This document shows positions 49,133 to 62,118 of a stretch of DNA of 64,000 bases, one piece after another. Below the pieces are notes generated by a model. The model worked only from the letters and a program-made list of their open reading frames with translations, had not been told where the DNA came from and made no database searches. Within the stretch, counting starts at the first letter, position 1. Every line of letters begins with the position of its first letter. Made by a program: the position numbers and the translations under genes. Source of the DNA: Fomitopsis serialis (lineage: Eukaryota; Basidiomycota; Agaricomycetes; Polyporales; Fomitopsidaceae); the NCBI RefSeq assembly GCF_022376445.1, contig NW_025954996.1:248001-312000 (forward strand). Reading direction: 5' to 3'.

Positions 49133-50101
49133 GATGAACGGAAAGGTGAAGTGCCGCCAGACAGTTGGATCTGACACAATTATATACGCTGCCAGAGATT
49201 CGGAGTCATCACATGAATGACGCCGAATGCGCAGTTGTCTGCATAGACACCGGACATGACCTGCTTCGACTGTGCTTCGAAAGCACATACTTATAGTAGT
49301 AGGCGGGCTCATATCCGGACAGTGGCAGGGCTATGTTAGGTTCGACACAAACCCCGCACGTGAACCGCGTGGAGGGTCTTGAGCGAGACTAGGGCTATGT
49401 AGACAGCCTCGGTACCGATAGATGAGCTGACGGTTCCAGATGCCCTGGCACAACAAACGAATATCTCACGAATGCCAATCACACATGAGAATTTGCATCT
49501 CAAAGCCCGGAAACACTAGGTCATCCGCGAAAGCAACAACTTGAACAGCGACACAACCTAAGACCCACCAGTCATACCAGATTGATCTGACTCTGAGTCA
49601 GGATTGCCTCAGGCCTAGGCCCAGTGACAGGAAACCCTATGGAGACACATGAACAGCAGACGTGGGTATCGCGTACTAGTAACTTACCTAGTGCGTGGCT
49701 TCCAATGCCTGACTCAACGTTTGGATCATAGTTCCTATTCGACCGACGGAGCGCGCAGTGAGTCTGTCATATCCAGTTTTCAATCACCGGTACCAGTGAC
49801 ATCCAGTGACATCCAATGCTATGGCCTCAATGATCCATACGCACAACACATGAAGCAAACCTCCTTGGCGATTTCCCAGGTGCGGTTTACTGCACACAGA
49901 GCGTCCGCGTCGAAGGGCTGATACGATCTAGGATGAATGCCTCACCTTCGCGCTTCACAGGCCGATGAGAACGCTGGAGCGCTGACAAAATGGGAGACGA
50001 TAAATCTTGCACACAGCACATCACGCGAGACGCGGTCTCTTCCCCGTCCTCCGAGTGCCCATGGTTCAAATGACGAACATGTATTGGATCCGAGGCGACA
50101 A
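49133..50101. other. Intergenic region upstream of the VIT/vWA gene
   Basis: About 970 bp between the VIT/vWA start and the SDA1 3' end. No conserved coding stretch seen. A small direct repeat (CAGTGACATC, then CAGTGACATC and CAATG) lies at 49794-49822. Confidence 0.4.
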
Positions 50102-52754
50102 TCAGTGATGACCTTTCTTTGCCCGGTCGATGTGCGCTCTGAGCTTTTGCTGCTTCTCCCTGAGCGACGCTTTCTTCTTACTTCTGACCGCCCCGCTGGC
50201 AAGAATCATCATGATAGGCTTGTTCCTTGCCTTCTCCCTGTTCGTAGAACTGCTCGGCGCGGCCTTGTTCTTCTTGCCTTTGAGAGAACCGAACTTCTCC
50301 CTCCCCTCTCGGCCCTTCTCAATAGAGGCTATGCGCTCGGCGTAGTCGGCCTTTGCCTTCTTGCGGGGCCCAAGAATGTCGTCCTCGGAGATGAAGGTGT
50401 CCGCGCTGTTCCCTGTCTGCGACATAGCCTTCTTGTTGGCCTCCAGCGTGGCGAGCTTCCGTTTCGCTGAAGAACCACCGCCGTTCTCGGCAGCCTTAGT
50501 TGCTGCTTCTATGCGAAGATCATTCAGCAGTGCAAAATCAGCAGGCGTAAGGATCTACGCAGCGGGGGTTAGTTTCGAGTCAACTCCGGAGCAGACGCAG
50601 TCACTAACCTTAGTGGTGGCAAGTAATGATATTCTTGCCTCGGCGGTCTCTTCAGCTGGGATCGAGGCCTCATCGTTGTCTTTGACCTTGCTCTTGCCTT
50701 TTGCATCCTTCTTATCAGCTTCGTCCTCGCTATCGCTGATGTCAAGGTCATCAGCCCCTTCTGACTCCACGTCGATCCACCCGCCAGAGTCATCTGAATC
50801 TTCTGACGAGTCTGACTCAATGTCCCAACCATCCCAGCCAGCCCCGTCGTCTTCGTTCTCAGCATCTGACGCGGCGCCTTCCTCTTCACGCAGCTTCTTG
50901 AGATGATCCTCGAGGAGCTGTGGCACATGGGTCAATTCTGAGCAACGTGCCGGTAGCGCAGAGCAATACGCACCACAAGGCCCTCGATGTCCACCGCCGC
51001 ATCCGTGCTATGACCAAAGGGTAATGGCTGACTGCCGCCGGCGATGTTCATGCTGGCTTCTTTGCCACGCTGCCGCCGTTTGAGCATTCCAGGGTTGACT
51101 TCCCGGAATAGCTGAAGCAGACCACGCGCGGCCGCAGTCACAGCCTTGTCCCGGCTCTTCCGGTATTCGACCAGGTCGCCCAGCAACTCTTCTTCCATGG
51201 CCCATGGCTGGCGTCTACACACCTCTCGAATCGCGTTCAAGCCTGCCGCGATTACCTCGCTGCCTACGCCGGGGTGTACGAATTCTTGTGCGAGTTTCCG
51301 GACCACTGGTGTGAGAGCGTCAGGCGGCGTGAGGTCGTGGACGGATTGCGCGAGTGCGACGAGGATCGACGGGATGCGTAGCTGGTGGTACGTGAGGTAC
51401 TTCACGATGTACGTGTAGAAGCCGAGCACGCAGAGCTTGTGCGCACCCATAACGCGGGAGAGAAGTTGCATGATGAGGATTTTGTGGTCGAGGGAGAGCC
51501 GCTTGTCGTAGCGGTTAAGGCTGTCATAGAGCTTCTCGCCGAATGTCTGTGGGTCGTTGAGGAGCTGAAGAGCCGGGAAGTTGACTGTTATTGCGTCCGC
51601 CTTCTTCTTTTGTTTCTGTTACGGGTACGTTGAGCAACGATCAACCGCCGTAATGACTAGCTACTCACCGACTTCATGGACTTTATCGTCTTCCTAATTT
51701 TCTTATCTCCACTCCTGGTCTTCTTGTTGATTTCTCTGCGGTGTACTAAGCCTTTCACGCTAGGCTCCTACGAAGACAGGGGATGAGGTGCATTTCAACG
51801 AGAGGTTAACCGAGCCTACATCTTCCGACTCGTCGTCACTGTCCTCCCTCTCTTCGTCGCTACCAAGGAAGAAATGCAATGACGCGCTCTGCACCTTGAC
51901 GACTGGATGGAAGCATCCAAGCGCGACGATAGAGACCGTCTTTGTGTCATTCCTAGCCGAGCTCAACATCCCAGTGATTCACGAGCGCAAAGGGAGGCGT
52001 ACCATATGCCCTTCCTCCACAACTCCTTCGTGAGAACGATAGCCCACATAGCTTCTCCACCGTTCTGGGAGGCGTTCTGCGCAGAAGAACCGGCGGCAGC
52101 GCGGAGCTTTCCCTTGTCGCCGACGACCTCCTGGTCCATGCCGCGCTCTACCATGCCGAAGAGCATCGCCTGTACGGCTCGGTTGAGTTTGTGATTCTTC
52201 GTGCGAAGGTTCGCGGTTCGGATGTCAGAGAGGATGGTCCGTCTGATGAAGGCACGGAGGGTAGACGAGGTAGTGCGCGGGAGGAGAGGGAAGAGGGTTT
52301 TGAGGAGTCTGCGCTCCTTGCGTGAGTAGGAACGTCCCACATAAGCATGGTGCAGAACGCACTCAATGGAGGTTATGACATCCTTGTTTCTAAGCATGAC
52401 CAGGTTTTGTACGAGAGACTTTCGAGTGTCGGGCGAAAGTGTCCCGTAGTTTTCAAGGAGCATCGTAGACAAGTGAGACGGAAACTCGGATGTCTCTTTA
52501 GGATAACATTGCGACACCTGCACAAGTTAGCGACAAAATTTTCCAAGATGTAGCATGCAACTTACCTGAGCAATGAAAACTACCAATTCCCTAAAGTGCT
52601 GAGCCTGCTCGTCCGGGTTTATGAGGAAGATCTGCCGTATACTGTTGTAGTGATTCCATTGCTGCAAGAACTCCTCTTTGTACGCGGATGGATCACGTTT
52701 AATCAGGTTTTGTAGCTGAGGGAGATTGGACGTGAGCAGGACTCCGCGACCCAT
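50102..52754 (-). CDS. SDA1: SDA1 family protein (60S ribosome biogenesis)
   Basis: Nuclear/nucleolar factor needed for 60S subunit maturation and export. The ATG at 52754 gives [20 protein letters not shown], then [19 protein letters not shown], the conserved SDA1 N-terminus. Later exons read [76 protein letters not shown], then [56 protein letters not shown] and [20 protein letters not shown]. An acidic stretch and the basic C-terminus ([31 protein letters not shown]) complete the family layout. TGA is at 50104-50102. All exons join in frame. Confidence 0.93.
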
Positions 52755-53266
52755 GTCGAGCGGTGGTAAGCAGCAGGATGGTAGTAGATGGGCGCTTCCT
52801 TGCGGGGTAAATTTCAGTGTGCTGATTTCCTCTTTCGGTCAGGTACGAAGCTCTTGAACAACAAGGACAAATAAAGAAGCCATTCCTCGAACGAATACTT
52901 ACAGCTGCCTTATAGAACAAATGTAAAACACGCACGCAATGCACTTATGGGATGAACAGGTATTTGACATACTCTACTCAACAGGTGGAACGACCGTCGC
53001 TATTGACGTTGCACATTAATGGTATACATCGAATGATATCCGGAGAACAGAGCATCTGCGGGAAACATCAGGTACTAACGAGGGTTTAGTGAGCCCGGAT
53101 CGTGGATATGTGGCATGCCACTTACAACACAGCAGTCCTCGCACTTTGCGCACTTCTCGTCGCAATACATGCCATACAATACAATCAGCGTTCATTTCGC
53201 CATATCCTGCAGAGTCATAATCAACATAGCACCCAGGAAACAACTCGAAGTGCATACAAGAGTTCG
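52755..53266. other. Intergenic region upstream of SDA1
   Basis: About 510 bp between the 3' end of the CCDC9-like gene and the SDA1 start; both are on the minus strand. No conserved frame or RNA gene seen. Confidence 0.4.
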
Positions 53267-54183
53267 CTATGCAGCGGCTGCTGGTGCTTCTACAGGAGTC
53301 GCCGGTGTCGCCGGTTCTTCAACAGCCTTCTCAGCCTTCTCAGTCTTCTCAGTTGTGGGAGTAGATGGTGCTCTTCCGCGCCCACGTCCTGCACCTCCAC
53401 CACGCACCGCACCACGGATGCCGACGGAAGGTCGAGGAGCCTTGGCCGTTTCATCGCTGTCCTCAGGCTTGTTGGGCGACTTCCAGTCACGGGCCGGTTT
53501 CCCAGCATCCCATTCACGGTTCTGAATCTATTCCCTTGTGAGCCACGGTAGTCGGTGTATTGATGACAATTCACCTTCTCCAACTTCCGGCGAGCATTCT
53601 GCTCGCGAGTACGATCGATAGTCTCCTGGACCTTCTTGGTCTTTGCCGCCTTGATACGTTCAGCTTCCTGAGTTTTCTTAAAGGCGTCTTCGTCCGCTTG
53701 TACATCCTAAGTGGGGTAAGGGCGCATGATCCATGGTGGACTGCCTGAACACACCATTCGCCGTTGCTTAATCTTCTCGTTCTGCTCCCTGATGCGCGCC
53801 ATGCGCACAGTGAGCTCCTCCTCGGACAGCTTGTCCTACGAAGTGTGAGCACGTCTGGCTATCTTCGGATGTACTGCCTAAGGTCGACATACCCGCTGTG
53901 CACCTCCAGTCTTGACGCGCTCCGGGTTGACATACGGTTTCTTTTTCTCTCTGGGCTCCGTACTCTTGTCTTCAGATGTCGGTGACTTTGCCTCCTCTTC
54001 TTCCGCCTCTTCGCCCGCACCCTCATCTGGCTTGGGCAACTCCGTCTTTTCGGAAGCTTCCGTTCTAGCCTCTTCGTCTTTGGGTACTGCGGGCGAGCCA
54101 GACGACTCGGGGTCGTCCTTGATCTTGAGGGCGTCCAAGTCGAGGCCGAGCGAGTTGGCTGCAGCGTCAGCTGGGTCGGTCAT
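53267..54183 (-). CDS. CCDC9-like coiled-coil protein
   Basis: The ATG at 54183 begins MTDPADAAANSLGLDLDALK and runs into a Glu/Pro-rich acidic segment and KKPYVNPERVKTGG. After an intron the text LSEEELTVRMARIREQNEKI resembles the first helix of animal CCDC9 (ELxxRIxxIRxxNExI). A lysine-rich helix (FKKTQEAERIKAAKTKK, then QETIDRTREQNARRKLE), the segment NREWDAGKPARDWKSP and an RG-rich tail (GAVRGGGAGRGRGRAP) follow. TAG is at 53269-53267. RG repeats suggest RNA binding. Conserved in Agaricomycetes as a hypothetical protein; the CCDC9 link is from pattern recall. Divergent from PGK, 194 bp away. Confidence 0.75.
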
Positions 54184-54323
54184 GACGGCAGTGGACAAGC
54201 TCAGATGAAGGCAGCCAAGTCCAGATGGATCGGTGTATCAGCAGAGTCGCGACGCGTTCGCGCCTCGGCGTGTCTGTGAGAGCCTCAGAGAGACGCCACC
54301 GGGACCACGGCGCCATCGATCGC

Positions 54324-54330
54324 TATATAT
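54324..54330 (+). promoter_or_regulatory. TATA box of phosphoglycerate kinase
   Basis: TATATAT about 50 bp before the ATG in the 194-bp region shared with the CCDC9-like gene. A strong TATA is expected for a highly expressed glycolytic gene. Confidence 0.65.
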
Positions 54331-54377
54331 TGCGGACCCGCACTCCTCTCCTCCCCATACCCTTGCCATCGCACACC

Positions 54378-55950
54378 ATGTCCCTCTCTAACAAGCTCTC
54401 CATCACCGACCTCGACCTCAAGGGCAAGCGTGTCCTCATCCGCGTCGACTTCAATGTGCCGATGCAGGATGGCAAGGTCACCAACCCCGCGGTATGTCCG
54501 CATTCGATCGTACCATCGGGCGGCCGGAATTAACAGCTTGCAGCGTATCGTCGCGGCGTTGCCCACTATCAAATATGCGCTAGAGAACGGTGAGCCGCAG
54601 CCAGGTCCGAGCGAGGTGGGACGTGTCTAAACGCGAGTCCAGGAGCCTCCAAGGTTGTCTTGATGTCCCACCTCGGCCGTCCCGACGGCAAGGTAGTGGC
54701 CAAGTACTCTCTTGAGCCGGTCTCCAAGGAGCTCGAAAAGCAGATTAGCAAGCCCGTCATCTTCGTGCACGACTCCGTCGGCGCCGACGTTGAAAAGGCC
54801 GTCGCAGAGGCGCCTAACGGCTCGATCGTCCTCCTCGAGAACCTGCGGTTCCACATCGAGGAGGAAGGCTCCGTAAAGGATAAGGAGGGCAAGAAGACCA
54901 AAGCCGACCCCGCAAAGGTTGATGCTTTCCGCGTGGGCCTCACGAAGCTCGGGGATGTCTACGTGAACGACGCCTTCGGTACGGCGCACCGTGCGCACTC
55001 GAGTATGGTCGGCGTGAAGCTGCAGCAGCGCGCGGCGGGCTTCCTCATGAAGAAGGAGCTCGACTACTTCGCAAAGGCCCTTGAGCACCCTGAGCGCCCC
55101 TTCCTGGCCATCCTCGGTGGCGCGAAGGTCTCAGACAAGATTCAGCTCATCGAAAACATGCTGGACAAAGTCAACTCTCTCATCATCTGCGGTGGGATGG
55201 CCTTCACTTTCAAGAAGACGCTCGACAACGTTCCGGTACGCTGTGACCTTATTATGGAGCTCCGTCGGTGGCTTAACAGCGGACATAGATCGGCAACTCG
55301 CTCTTCGACCAGGCAGGCTCAGAAAAGGTCGCTGCCCTCATCGAGAAGGCGAAGCAGCGCGATATCAAGATCGTCTTCCCCGTCGACTTCGTCACCGCAG
55401 ACAAGTTCGACAAGGACGCGGCGGTGAGTCTCTCATGTTGCAGACACTGAGCGATGCTCATTCGCACCAAAGACGGGTACCGCAGACGATGTGAGCGGAA
55501 TTCCGGACGGGTGGATGGGTCTCGACTCGGGCCCGAAGAGCCGCGCACTCTTCAAGGCGACCGTGCTCGAGTCCAAGACGATCCTTTGGAACGGGTGGGT
55601 AGCGCCGATGACACCACTATTCAATTATTGCTGATCGGGCCGAACCCAGTCCCCCGGGCGTCTTCGAATTCCCCAAGTTCGCGGAAGGCTCGAAGGCGCT
55701 CCTTGACGCGACGGTCGAGGCAGCGCAGAACGGCGCGACTGTCATCGTCGGCGGCGGCGACACCGCAACGGTCGTTGCGCAACACGGTCTGGAGGACAAG
55801 CTCAGCCATGTCAGCACTGGTGGTGGTGCGAGTCTCGAGCTCCTTGAGGGCAAGGTGAGTGGTATCGCTGCACTCGTCTTGCGATACACGGGTTCTAACA
55901 GCTGGCTCTTGCAGACGCTGCCCGGTGTCGCGGAGCTCAGCGAGAAGTAG
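54378..55950 (+). CDS. PGK1: Phosphoglycerate kinase
   Basis: Cytosolic glycolytic enzyme making ATP from 1,3-bisphosphoglycerate. It begins [20 protein letters not shown], then the signature [13 protein letters not shown]. Exons continue [112 protein letters not shown], then [44 protein letters not shown] and [16 protein letters not shown] with the GGGAS loop. It ends VAELSEK with TAG at 55948-55950. About six short introns, all in frame; about 417 residues, the normal size. Codon use is strongly C/G-ending, fitting high expression. Confidence 0.97.
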
Positions 55951-56612
55951 ACCGACGACTGGGTGCTTTAAATGCAGAAGACAACGAATAGAACGCGGTG
56001 TACGTGTACGCAGAAGCAAATGACTTATACTACTGTTGCTGTAGCACCATAATGACGACTCCGTACCCGCATGCGCGCGGTCCCGCAGACCTATTTGGTA
56101 TACTGTGTCAATGAAGACCGGAAGTATACGATGGCAGTGTCGACAAAGCTTGATGCACGTACTAATCCTAGCCATTCAACGTTCAACGTTCAGGCCTACG
56201 GATATCGCGACCAATTACGAAGCAATATTGGTCGACTCCTCCAACCGAACTCGGAGCTTCTACATATTCATACTGAATTTTGACTGAAGTATCATACGAT
56301 TTGGCTCTGCGATGAGCCCAGTTTCACGCGCACGGGTGAGTTCTGTCAGCGGTGCCGGTGATTCTTGGGTGATTCACTGTGATCATGAGATCACTGAGCG
56401 TGCGAGACAACCATAGTGATCGAGGTAAGTAATTCAATAGTGGCGGATCAATACTCCATGTAACGAAATTGCAATACAAGTAAGTAAGTAAGTAAGTAAG
56501 TAGCATGAGCCATCTGGCGCGCATGGGAGCCTGCTTGCTAACGTCCGTCACGGTTGCGCACGACGTCGAGCCGACGACGCTCGTGCACACACACACCTTC
56601 TGAGTCTAAGCC
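55951..56612. other. Intergenic region between PGK and the JmjC gene
   Basis: About 660 bp, no gene seen. It includes the PGK 3' UTR and a tetranucleotide microsatellite at 56478-56502. Confidence 0.5.
56478..56502. repeat. (AAGT)n microsatellite
   Basis: Six tandem AAGT units. It lies in intergenic DNA about 110 bp before the JmjC gene. Confidence 0.85.
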
Positions 56613-59443
56613 ATGGCCCGTGCTCGCCGCCGCAACGGTAAGAAAACACCCGAATCTGGGGCTGCAGAAGAGCCGGAGGAGGCTGCCGTTGAGGCGACCG
56701 AGGCGACCACTCAGGATAACAACGATTCGTGTCCTGCCTGCAACGGCAGCGACACGCAGCAGTGGGCGGCGGCGGACAAGGAGAACTGGGTCCGCTGCGA
56801 CGCATGCAAAACATGGTACCACTGGCGCTGCGCGGGCGACGGCAGCGACCTCGATGCCATCGACAAATGGTCAGACCCATCGTCGTGTACCCGTGACGAG
56901 GCTTGGCCGCGCTGACCACGACTCCACCCGCTGGGTAAGACAGGTTCTGCAAGGCGTGCATGACCCAGGACCCAGCACGGACGATCACGATGAAGCCACC
57001 GGCGCGCAAGTCGGCGCGGAAGAAGACGCAGCGCGACTACGCCGGCCTGCACAATGTCGGCGCGGAAGCGGGGCCGGACAAGTGGTTGCGCATCCTCGAG
57101 GGCAAGAAGATCAGTGGCGACCCATTCCGGCGCATGAAGGGCTCGGAGGTCGGCGTAGAATGGCTGGAGAACGACGAGAGTGCGATGAAGGAGCCGATCG
57201 TGATCGAGGCTCCTGAGGGGCTGGGGATGAAGATGCCGCTGAAGAGCTTCACGGTGGAGGATGTTGCGACGGTCATAGGGGAGGATTCCCCAGTGGAGGT
57301 CATTGGTGCGTCTCTTTCCTTGAGAATGTCTGAACGACTGGGACATACATATCTGGGACGCGTCCCCGGGACTGGACGGCCTTCACACTTCCACTTACCG
57401 CAGTTCTTGCACTCGAACACTGGTACAGCCTTGCGTATTCGTGCTACACCTCGACTCCGTCCGTCTGCTGCTCTCGCATGTTTATGAAGCCATCCAAGGA
57501 GGCGCGAAGTCAAAGCGCAAGCAAAGTGGCGGAGGAGGCGCGAGGCGGCAGCAGCGCGGAGCGGTGTATAGTGTCTCACATCACGGACTCCTTATGTGAC
57601 TGGATCTGACGTCCCGCGTCCCTCGTCCCGGGGATGGATGAGTCCTCGTGGTTTCGACTTTCTACTTGTCTTTGGCGGTGTTTCAGGACTGCTCACTCAC
57701 GTGCATGTATTCTTCAAGACGTCGCTACACAGTCGAACGTCCCCGGATGGACACTGGGCAAGTGGGCAGAGTACTACAACCAAGAGCCTTCCGCCCGCGA
57801 CAAAGTCCGAAACGTCATCTCGCTCGAGATATCTGGGACGGAGCTTGCGGACAAGGTGCTCCCGCCACGGGTGGTACGCGAGTTGGATTGGGTGGAGAAG
57901 TTCTGGCCCAGTACGAAGAGGGGCAGAGGGAACGCGTACCCGAAAGTGCAGCTGTATTGCTTAATGGGCGTTGCCGGTGCTTGGACTGTGAGTTCTATAA
58001 GTTGCTGTTCGCTATCTTATTGACTCGCGGCAGGACTGGCATGTCGACTTCGCTGGATCTTCCGTCTACTACCACATCCTGCATGGTACCAAAGTGTGGA
58101 TAGTCTCATGTTCTCAGCCACGGCGCGACTAAATTTTGGCCCTAGGTGTTCTACTTCATCCGGCCGACTGCTGCGAACCTGCATGCGTACGAAAGATGGT
58201 CGGGGACGGAGATGCAGAATCACTCGTGGCTGGGCGATCTGTGCGACGAGGTCTTCAAGGTCGAGCTTCACGACGGAAACACTATGATCATCCCGACAGG
58301 ATGGATTCACGCTGTGGTAAGTATCAGCATATCACGAGAGCCCATGACTAAAGATGGTTTAGTACACGCCGGAGGACACGCTCGTATTTGGCGGCAACTT
58401 CTTGCATTCGTACAATGTCCCGATCCGTGAGTGCTCTCTTCGATGTCAATGGGAACATACTGAGTGGTGAGTAGAGCTGAAAGTGCGCGAGATCGAAATC
58501 AACACGCATGTGCCGAAGAAGTTCAGGTTCCCTCACTTCGTCAAGTATGTCCATGATGTATCATGGCCTTTACACGTTCTGATCATGATGCAGGCTTTGC
58601 TGGTACGCTGCCGAGAAGTACCTCCGTGACCTGAAAGCCAAGGAAGAGTTCTCCGCGCGCGTACTCGAGTCCATCGAAGCACTGGCGGACTTTTTAGTCG
58701 GGGAGGCGCGTGCGATGGAGCGCGGCACGGACCATGCGAAGCGGGAGGCCAAAGAGCAAGTACCAGGCGACCGTGTGAAGGACGCGCCGGCGGTCGCACG
58801 AGAGCTGCGCTGGCGCGTGCGGCTTGCGCGAGGAGAGCCCAGCGACGACGAGGGGCGTGGACACAGAAAGCAGTTGAAGAGCAACGGCAGCGCCGACAGC
58901 CTGTCGAACGGCACGAGCGCGAAGCGAAAGCGCACACCTGTCACCGACGACACCGGGATGTTCAGGAATTTTACGCCCAGGCTGTGGGAGCGCGTCGTTA
59001 CTGAGCCCGTCGAGCGGGAGAGCCGCATGATCAAGGCTCGGCGGCCAGCGCCGGACGGGGAAGACTGGAAGTCGCGTTGGGTGGAATGGAAGGAGGGTGT
59101 GGACTGGGAGAGCGAGGAAGGGGCAGGGGAGGTGCAGATAGAGCGGAGAAAAGACGTCATCGTGAAGGTGAGGAGGACAGAGAAGGGGGTCGAGAGGCAG
59201 CGGGTCGAGAGGGTGCTCGAGGAGTGGGTTTGGGGAGGTCAAGAAGCTCAAGATCAAGCAGACGTGAAGGCTCCAGTGGTGAAAGAGGACGGGGATGTGG
59301 ACATGAGGGATCCATCGGCCGTCGCTATTGCAGATGGAGGAACGACGAAGGTGGAGGACCGTCCGGAGGCTTCGGATTTGAATGGACATGCGATGGACAT
59401 CGTCACCTCCAACGAGACGGTGCCTCAAGCAGCAGCAGCCTAG
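56613..59443 (+). CDS. PHD finger and JmjC domain histone demethylase (Jhd1/KDM2-like)
   Basis: Predicted nuclear Fe(II)/2-oxoglutarate lysine demethylase; Jhd1/KDM2 enzymes act on H3K36. It begins [24 protein letters not shown] finger follows: [25 protein letters not shown] and, across an intron, [10 protein letters not shown] linker with [15 protein letters not shown] and [19 protein letters not shown] precedes the JmjC domain. There, [54 protein letters not shown] (HxD iron ligands), [14 protein letters not shown] (2OG Lys region) and [20 protein letters not shown] (second iron His) all appear after splicing. Then [11 protein letters not shown], a helical region and a basic/acidic C-terminus to TAG at 59441-59443. 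One intron (about 57306-57718) is long. Confidence 0.92.
57306..57718 (+). other. Long intron of the JmjC gene
   Basis: Splicing from GTCATTG|GTGCGT to TTCTTCAAG|ACGTC joins EVI to DVATQSN in frame, giving an intron of about 410 bp against 50-60 bp elsewhere. Its minus strand has an open frame with CKNCGKWKC; whether this means anything is unclear. A hidden small exon cannot be excluded. Confidence 0.5.
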
Positions 59444-59841
59444 GATTCGCTCTATCATTATTCACTTCGCTTTGTATAATCTTCTTGTCTTCGTCGGGAA
59501 ATTAAGTCTTGCCATGGCTTGGATTCGGACGAGCTCCCCGCGGCCGCGTGCAACTAAGATTAGACTACTTATGTAAGACAGCGCTTGTCCGGCGATCGCC
59601 TTCACTAGCACTGATCACTACTATTAATAACCTGCTTATAAGTGTTTATATTGCGCGTGGTAACAAGGGTAAGTAATGCCCTGAAGCGTCCTGTAATCGC
59701 GGGAATAAGGAAGATCATCGGTGTTCCCAGAGCCGTTGAGACCTCGTGTGTCTGCTACCTCTACCTCCTCCCCTTTCGCCTTCATACAGCTTCATACCCT
59801 CGCCGACTGCAGGTGCGGCGATACCGACGGTCAGCAACATC

Positions 59842-62118
59842 ATGGCCGACACCCAAGCGCAACCTGCGCAGGCGCAGGCTGACCCCAGGTTCGCTCAGTA
59901 CCCCCCCATGCCTCCAGACGGTCAGCATCGGATGCCTGTCCATCATTATACCCTCGACGACGCCGCTGCTGCCCACCATTACCAACAATATCCCGATGGT
60001 GAGTCTTCTGCAGCTCACTCGCCGTTCCCATAAGAGTCTTAAGCGGCCGCGCTATGCGACTAACGCGTAGCGAACCCACTCATGCGGCATCAGAACCACT
60101 CCGTACCCTCGCTACCGACTCAGCAACACCACCATGAGCCAGCTCCGCCCATGCCGCCGCCGTACGAGGAGACCGACGTCCTTGGCAGTCTGAACAACCT
60201 GCGAATCAGCGACCCGTACGGGCGCGGGACCACGCCGTTCCAACCTGGCTACGACCCAATACAACGTGCGGGCACGTCCATGTCCGTGCACTCCGCCATG
60301 TCCGTGCAAACACACGCACGTATGGGACCTCATCATCACGCCAGTCTGCCGGCATCGCCCGATCAGGCAGTGCGACGGATGCCTCCTGGTCGCCCGCAGG
60401 ATCCCAACAGGCAGAACGACGTGAATTCGGTGCATTCGGTACAATCTGTGGGTAGCGGGGGTAGCGGGAGTGCGTACAACAGTGTTTACAGCGATCACAC
60501 GCAGGATTCGTTTGCGTACGACGGGTCGGCGGAGACGGATGGCACGAGTCTGTACTCGCACGACGACTCGTCGTACCAGCACCATCAAAACGGCGGTGCA
60601 CTTTCGCCGCATGCGGGCGGGTATCCTGCGCGAAATTACTCGCTGCCACCAGAATGGCAAGGACAGGGCCATGGAAGCCAGGGATATGTTATGCAGGGAC
60701 CGCCCCCCCAACAGAACTTCAACAGTCTGTACGCCGCTGCCTCCAATGTGCTCGGTATGGGACCGCCTCCCGGTGCTCCGGCGCCGCCACCGCCTGGAGG
60801 TTACATGCCACCGCCACAGCAGTACTACGGCGGCAACGGCCATTCCCCAGTGTCGACTCAGCCACCCCCGAACTTGCTCGGCGCTGCGCCATATCAGCCT
60901 GGCGCGCCCTCGATGTATACTGCCTCGCAAACATCCCTCTCACGCGGTCCGTCAAACGCCTCTTCCATGCATCCGCCTGCCATGCCGCCCGCGCCTCCTC
61001 CCGAACCAATTGAAGAGGAGGTTGAATTTCGGAACAGGCCACCCATTGCACGGTCCGGCACAGCCGCCTCCGTCGCCCTACGCACACAGAAGACGAAAGC
61101 CATCGATCTAAGCTCGCCACCCTTCACGAAGGCGTATATCGACGAGTACCGCACGCGCATCAAGGACGATCCGGACCCCGAGGCCCACTTCCTGTACGCC
61201 AAGTACCTCATCGAGGCGGCGAAGAAGTTCGGTGCGGATGCGAAGGACCAGCGGAACGTGAAGAAGTTCCGGGATACGCTGATCGGGGAGTCTCTCAAGG
61301 TCATGCGGAGGCTCGCGACGCAGGGTCAGGCGTACGATGAAGCGCAGTTCTTCCTGGCCAACTGCCACGGCACGGGCATGCTTGGTCTGCCCGTCGACCA
61401 CGAGCGTGCATACCATCTGTATCTGCAGGCGGCGAAGCAGAATCATGCGGCGGCGTGTTACCGCGTGGCGGTGTGTAACGAGATCGGGGCGGGCACACGA
61501 CGGGAACCCCAGCGCGCACTCGCGTTCTACCGCAAGTCCGCTTCTTTGGGCGACACTGCTGCGATGTACAAGCTTGGCTGCATACTGCTGCGGGGGTCGT
61601 TGGGAGAGCAGGCAAACCCGCGCGAGGCGATTGGCTGGCTCAAGCGTGCCGCCGAGCAGGCGGACGAGGAGAATCCGCACGCTCTGCACGAGCTCGCGCT
61701 GCTGTACGAGTCAACGAACAGCGGCGTGGTACCGTACGACCCAGCCTATGCCAAGGAACTTTACACTCGCGCTGGACACCTTGGGTACACCCATTCACAG
61801 TACAAGCTCGGGCAGTGCCACGAGTATGGCAGCTTGACATGTCCCGTCGACCCTAGGAGGTCGATTGCATGGTACACCAAAGCTGCGGAAAAGGGCCACG
61901 CGGAGGCGGAGCTTGCGTTGAGCGGATGGTACCTAACCGGCAGTGAGGGCGTGCTCAAGCAGAGCGATTCAGAGGCGTACCTGTGGGCTAGGCGGGCGGC
62001 CAACAAGGGCTTGAGCAAGGCGGAGTATGCGGTAGGCTACTACGCCGAGGTTGGCATTGGCGTGAAGCAGGACGTCGAGTTTTCCAAGCGGTGGTACATG
62101 CGTGCGGCAGGTGCGTAG
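59842..62118 (+). CDS. Sel1-repeat protein, Skt5/Chs4-like chitin synthase regulator
   Basis: Predicted activator of chitin synthase III, tying cell-wall synthesis to sites of growth. The first exon begins MADTQAQPAQAQADPRFAQY; an intron (60001 to about 60062 or 60090) leads to the main exon. The N-terminal 330 residues are Pro/Gln/His/Ser-rich and disordered. From TKAIDLSSPPFTKAYIDEYR there follows a conserved helix block (DPEAHFLYAKYLIEAAKKFG, IGESLKVMRRLATQGQ). Then come about seven Sel1 repeats, for example YDEAQFFLANCHGTGMLG, AACYRVAVCNEIGAGTRRE, AMYKLGCILLRGSLGEQ and SQYKLGQCHEYGSL, ending WYMRAAGA with TAG at 62116-62118. This is the typical Skt5 layout. No CAAX box is seen at this stop, unlike some yeast forms. 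Confidence 0.87.

Noticed and set aside
60112..61840. Several long frames antisense or out of frame over the Skt5-like gene
   Set aside because: Low-complexity Arg/His/Cys-rich shadows of a repetitive exon; the plus-strand frame with Sel1 repeats explains the region.
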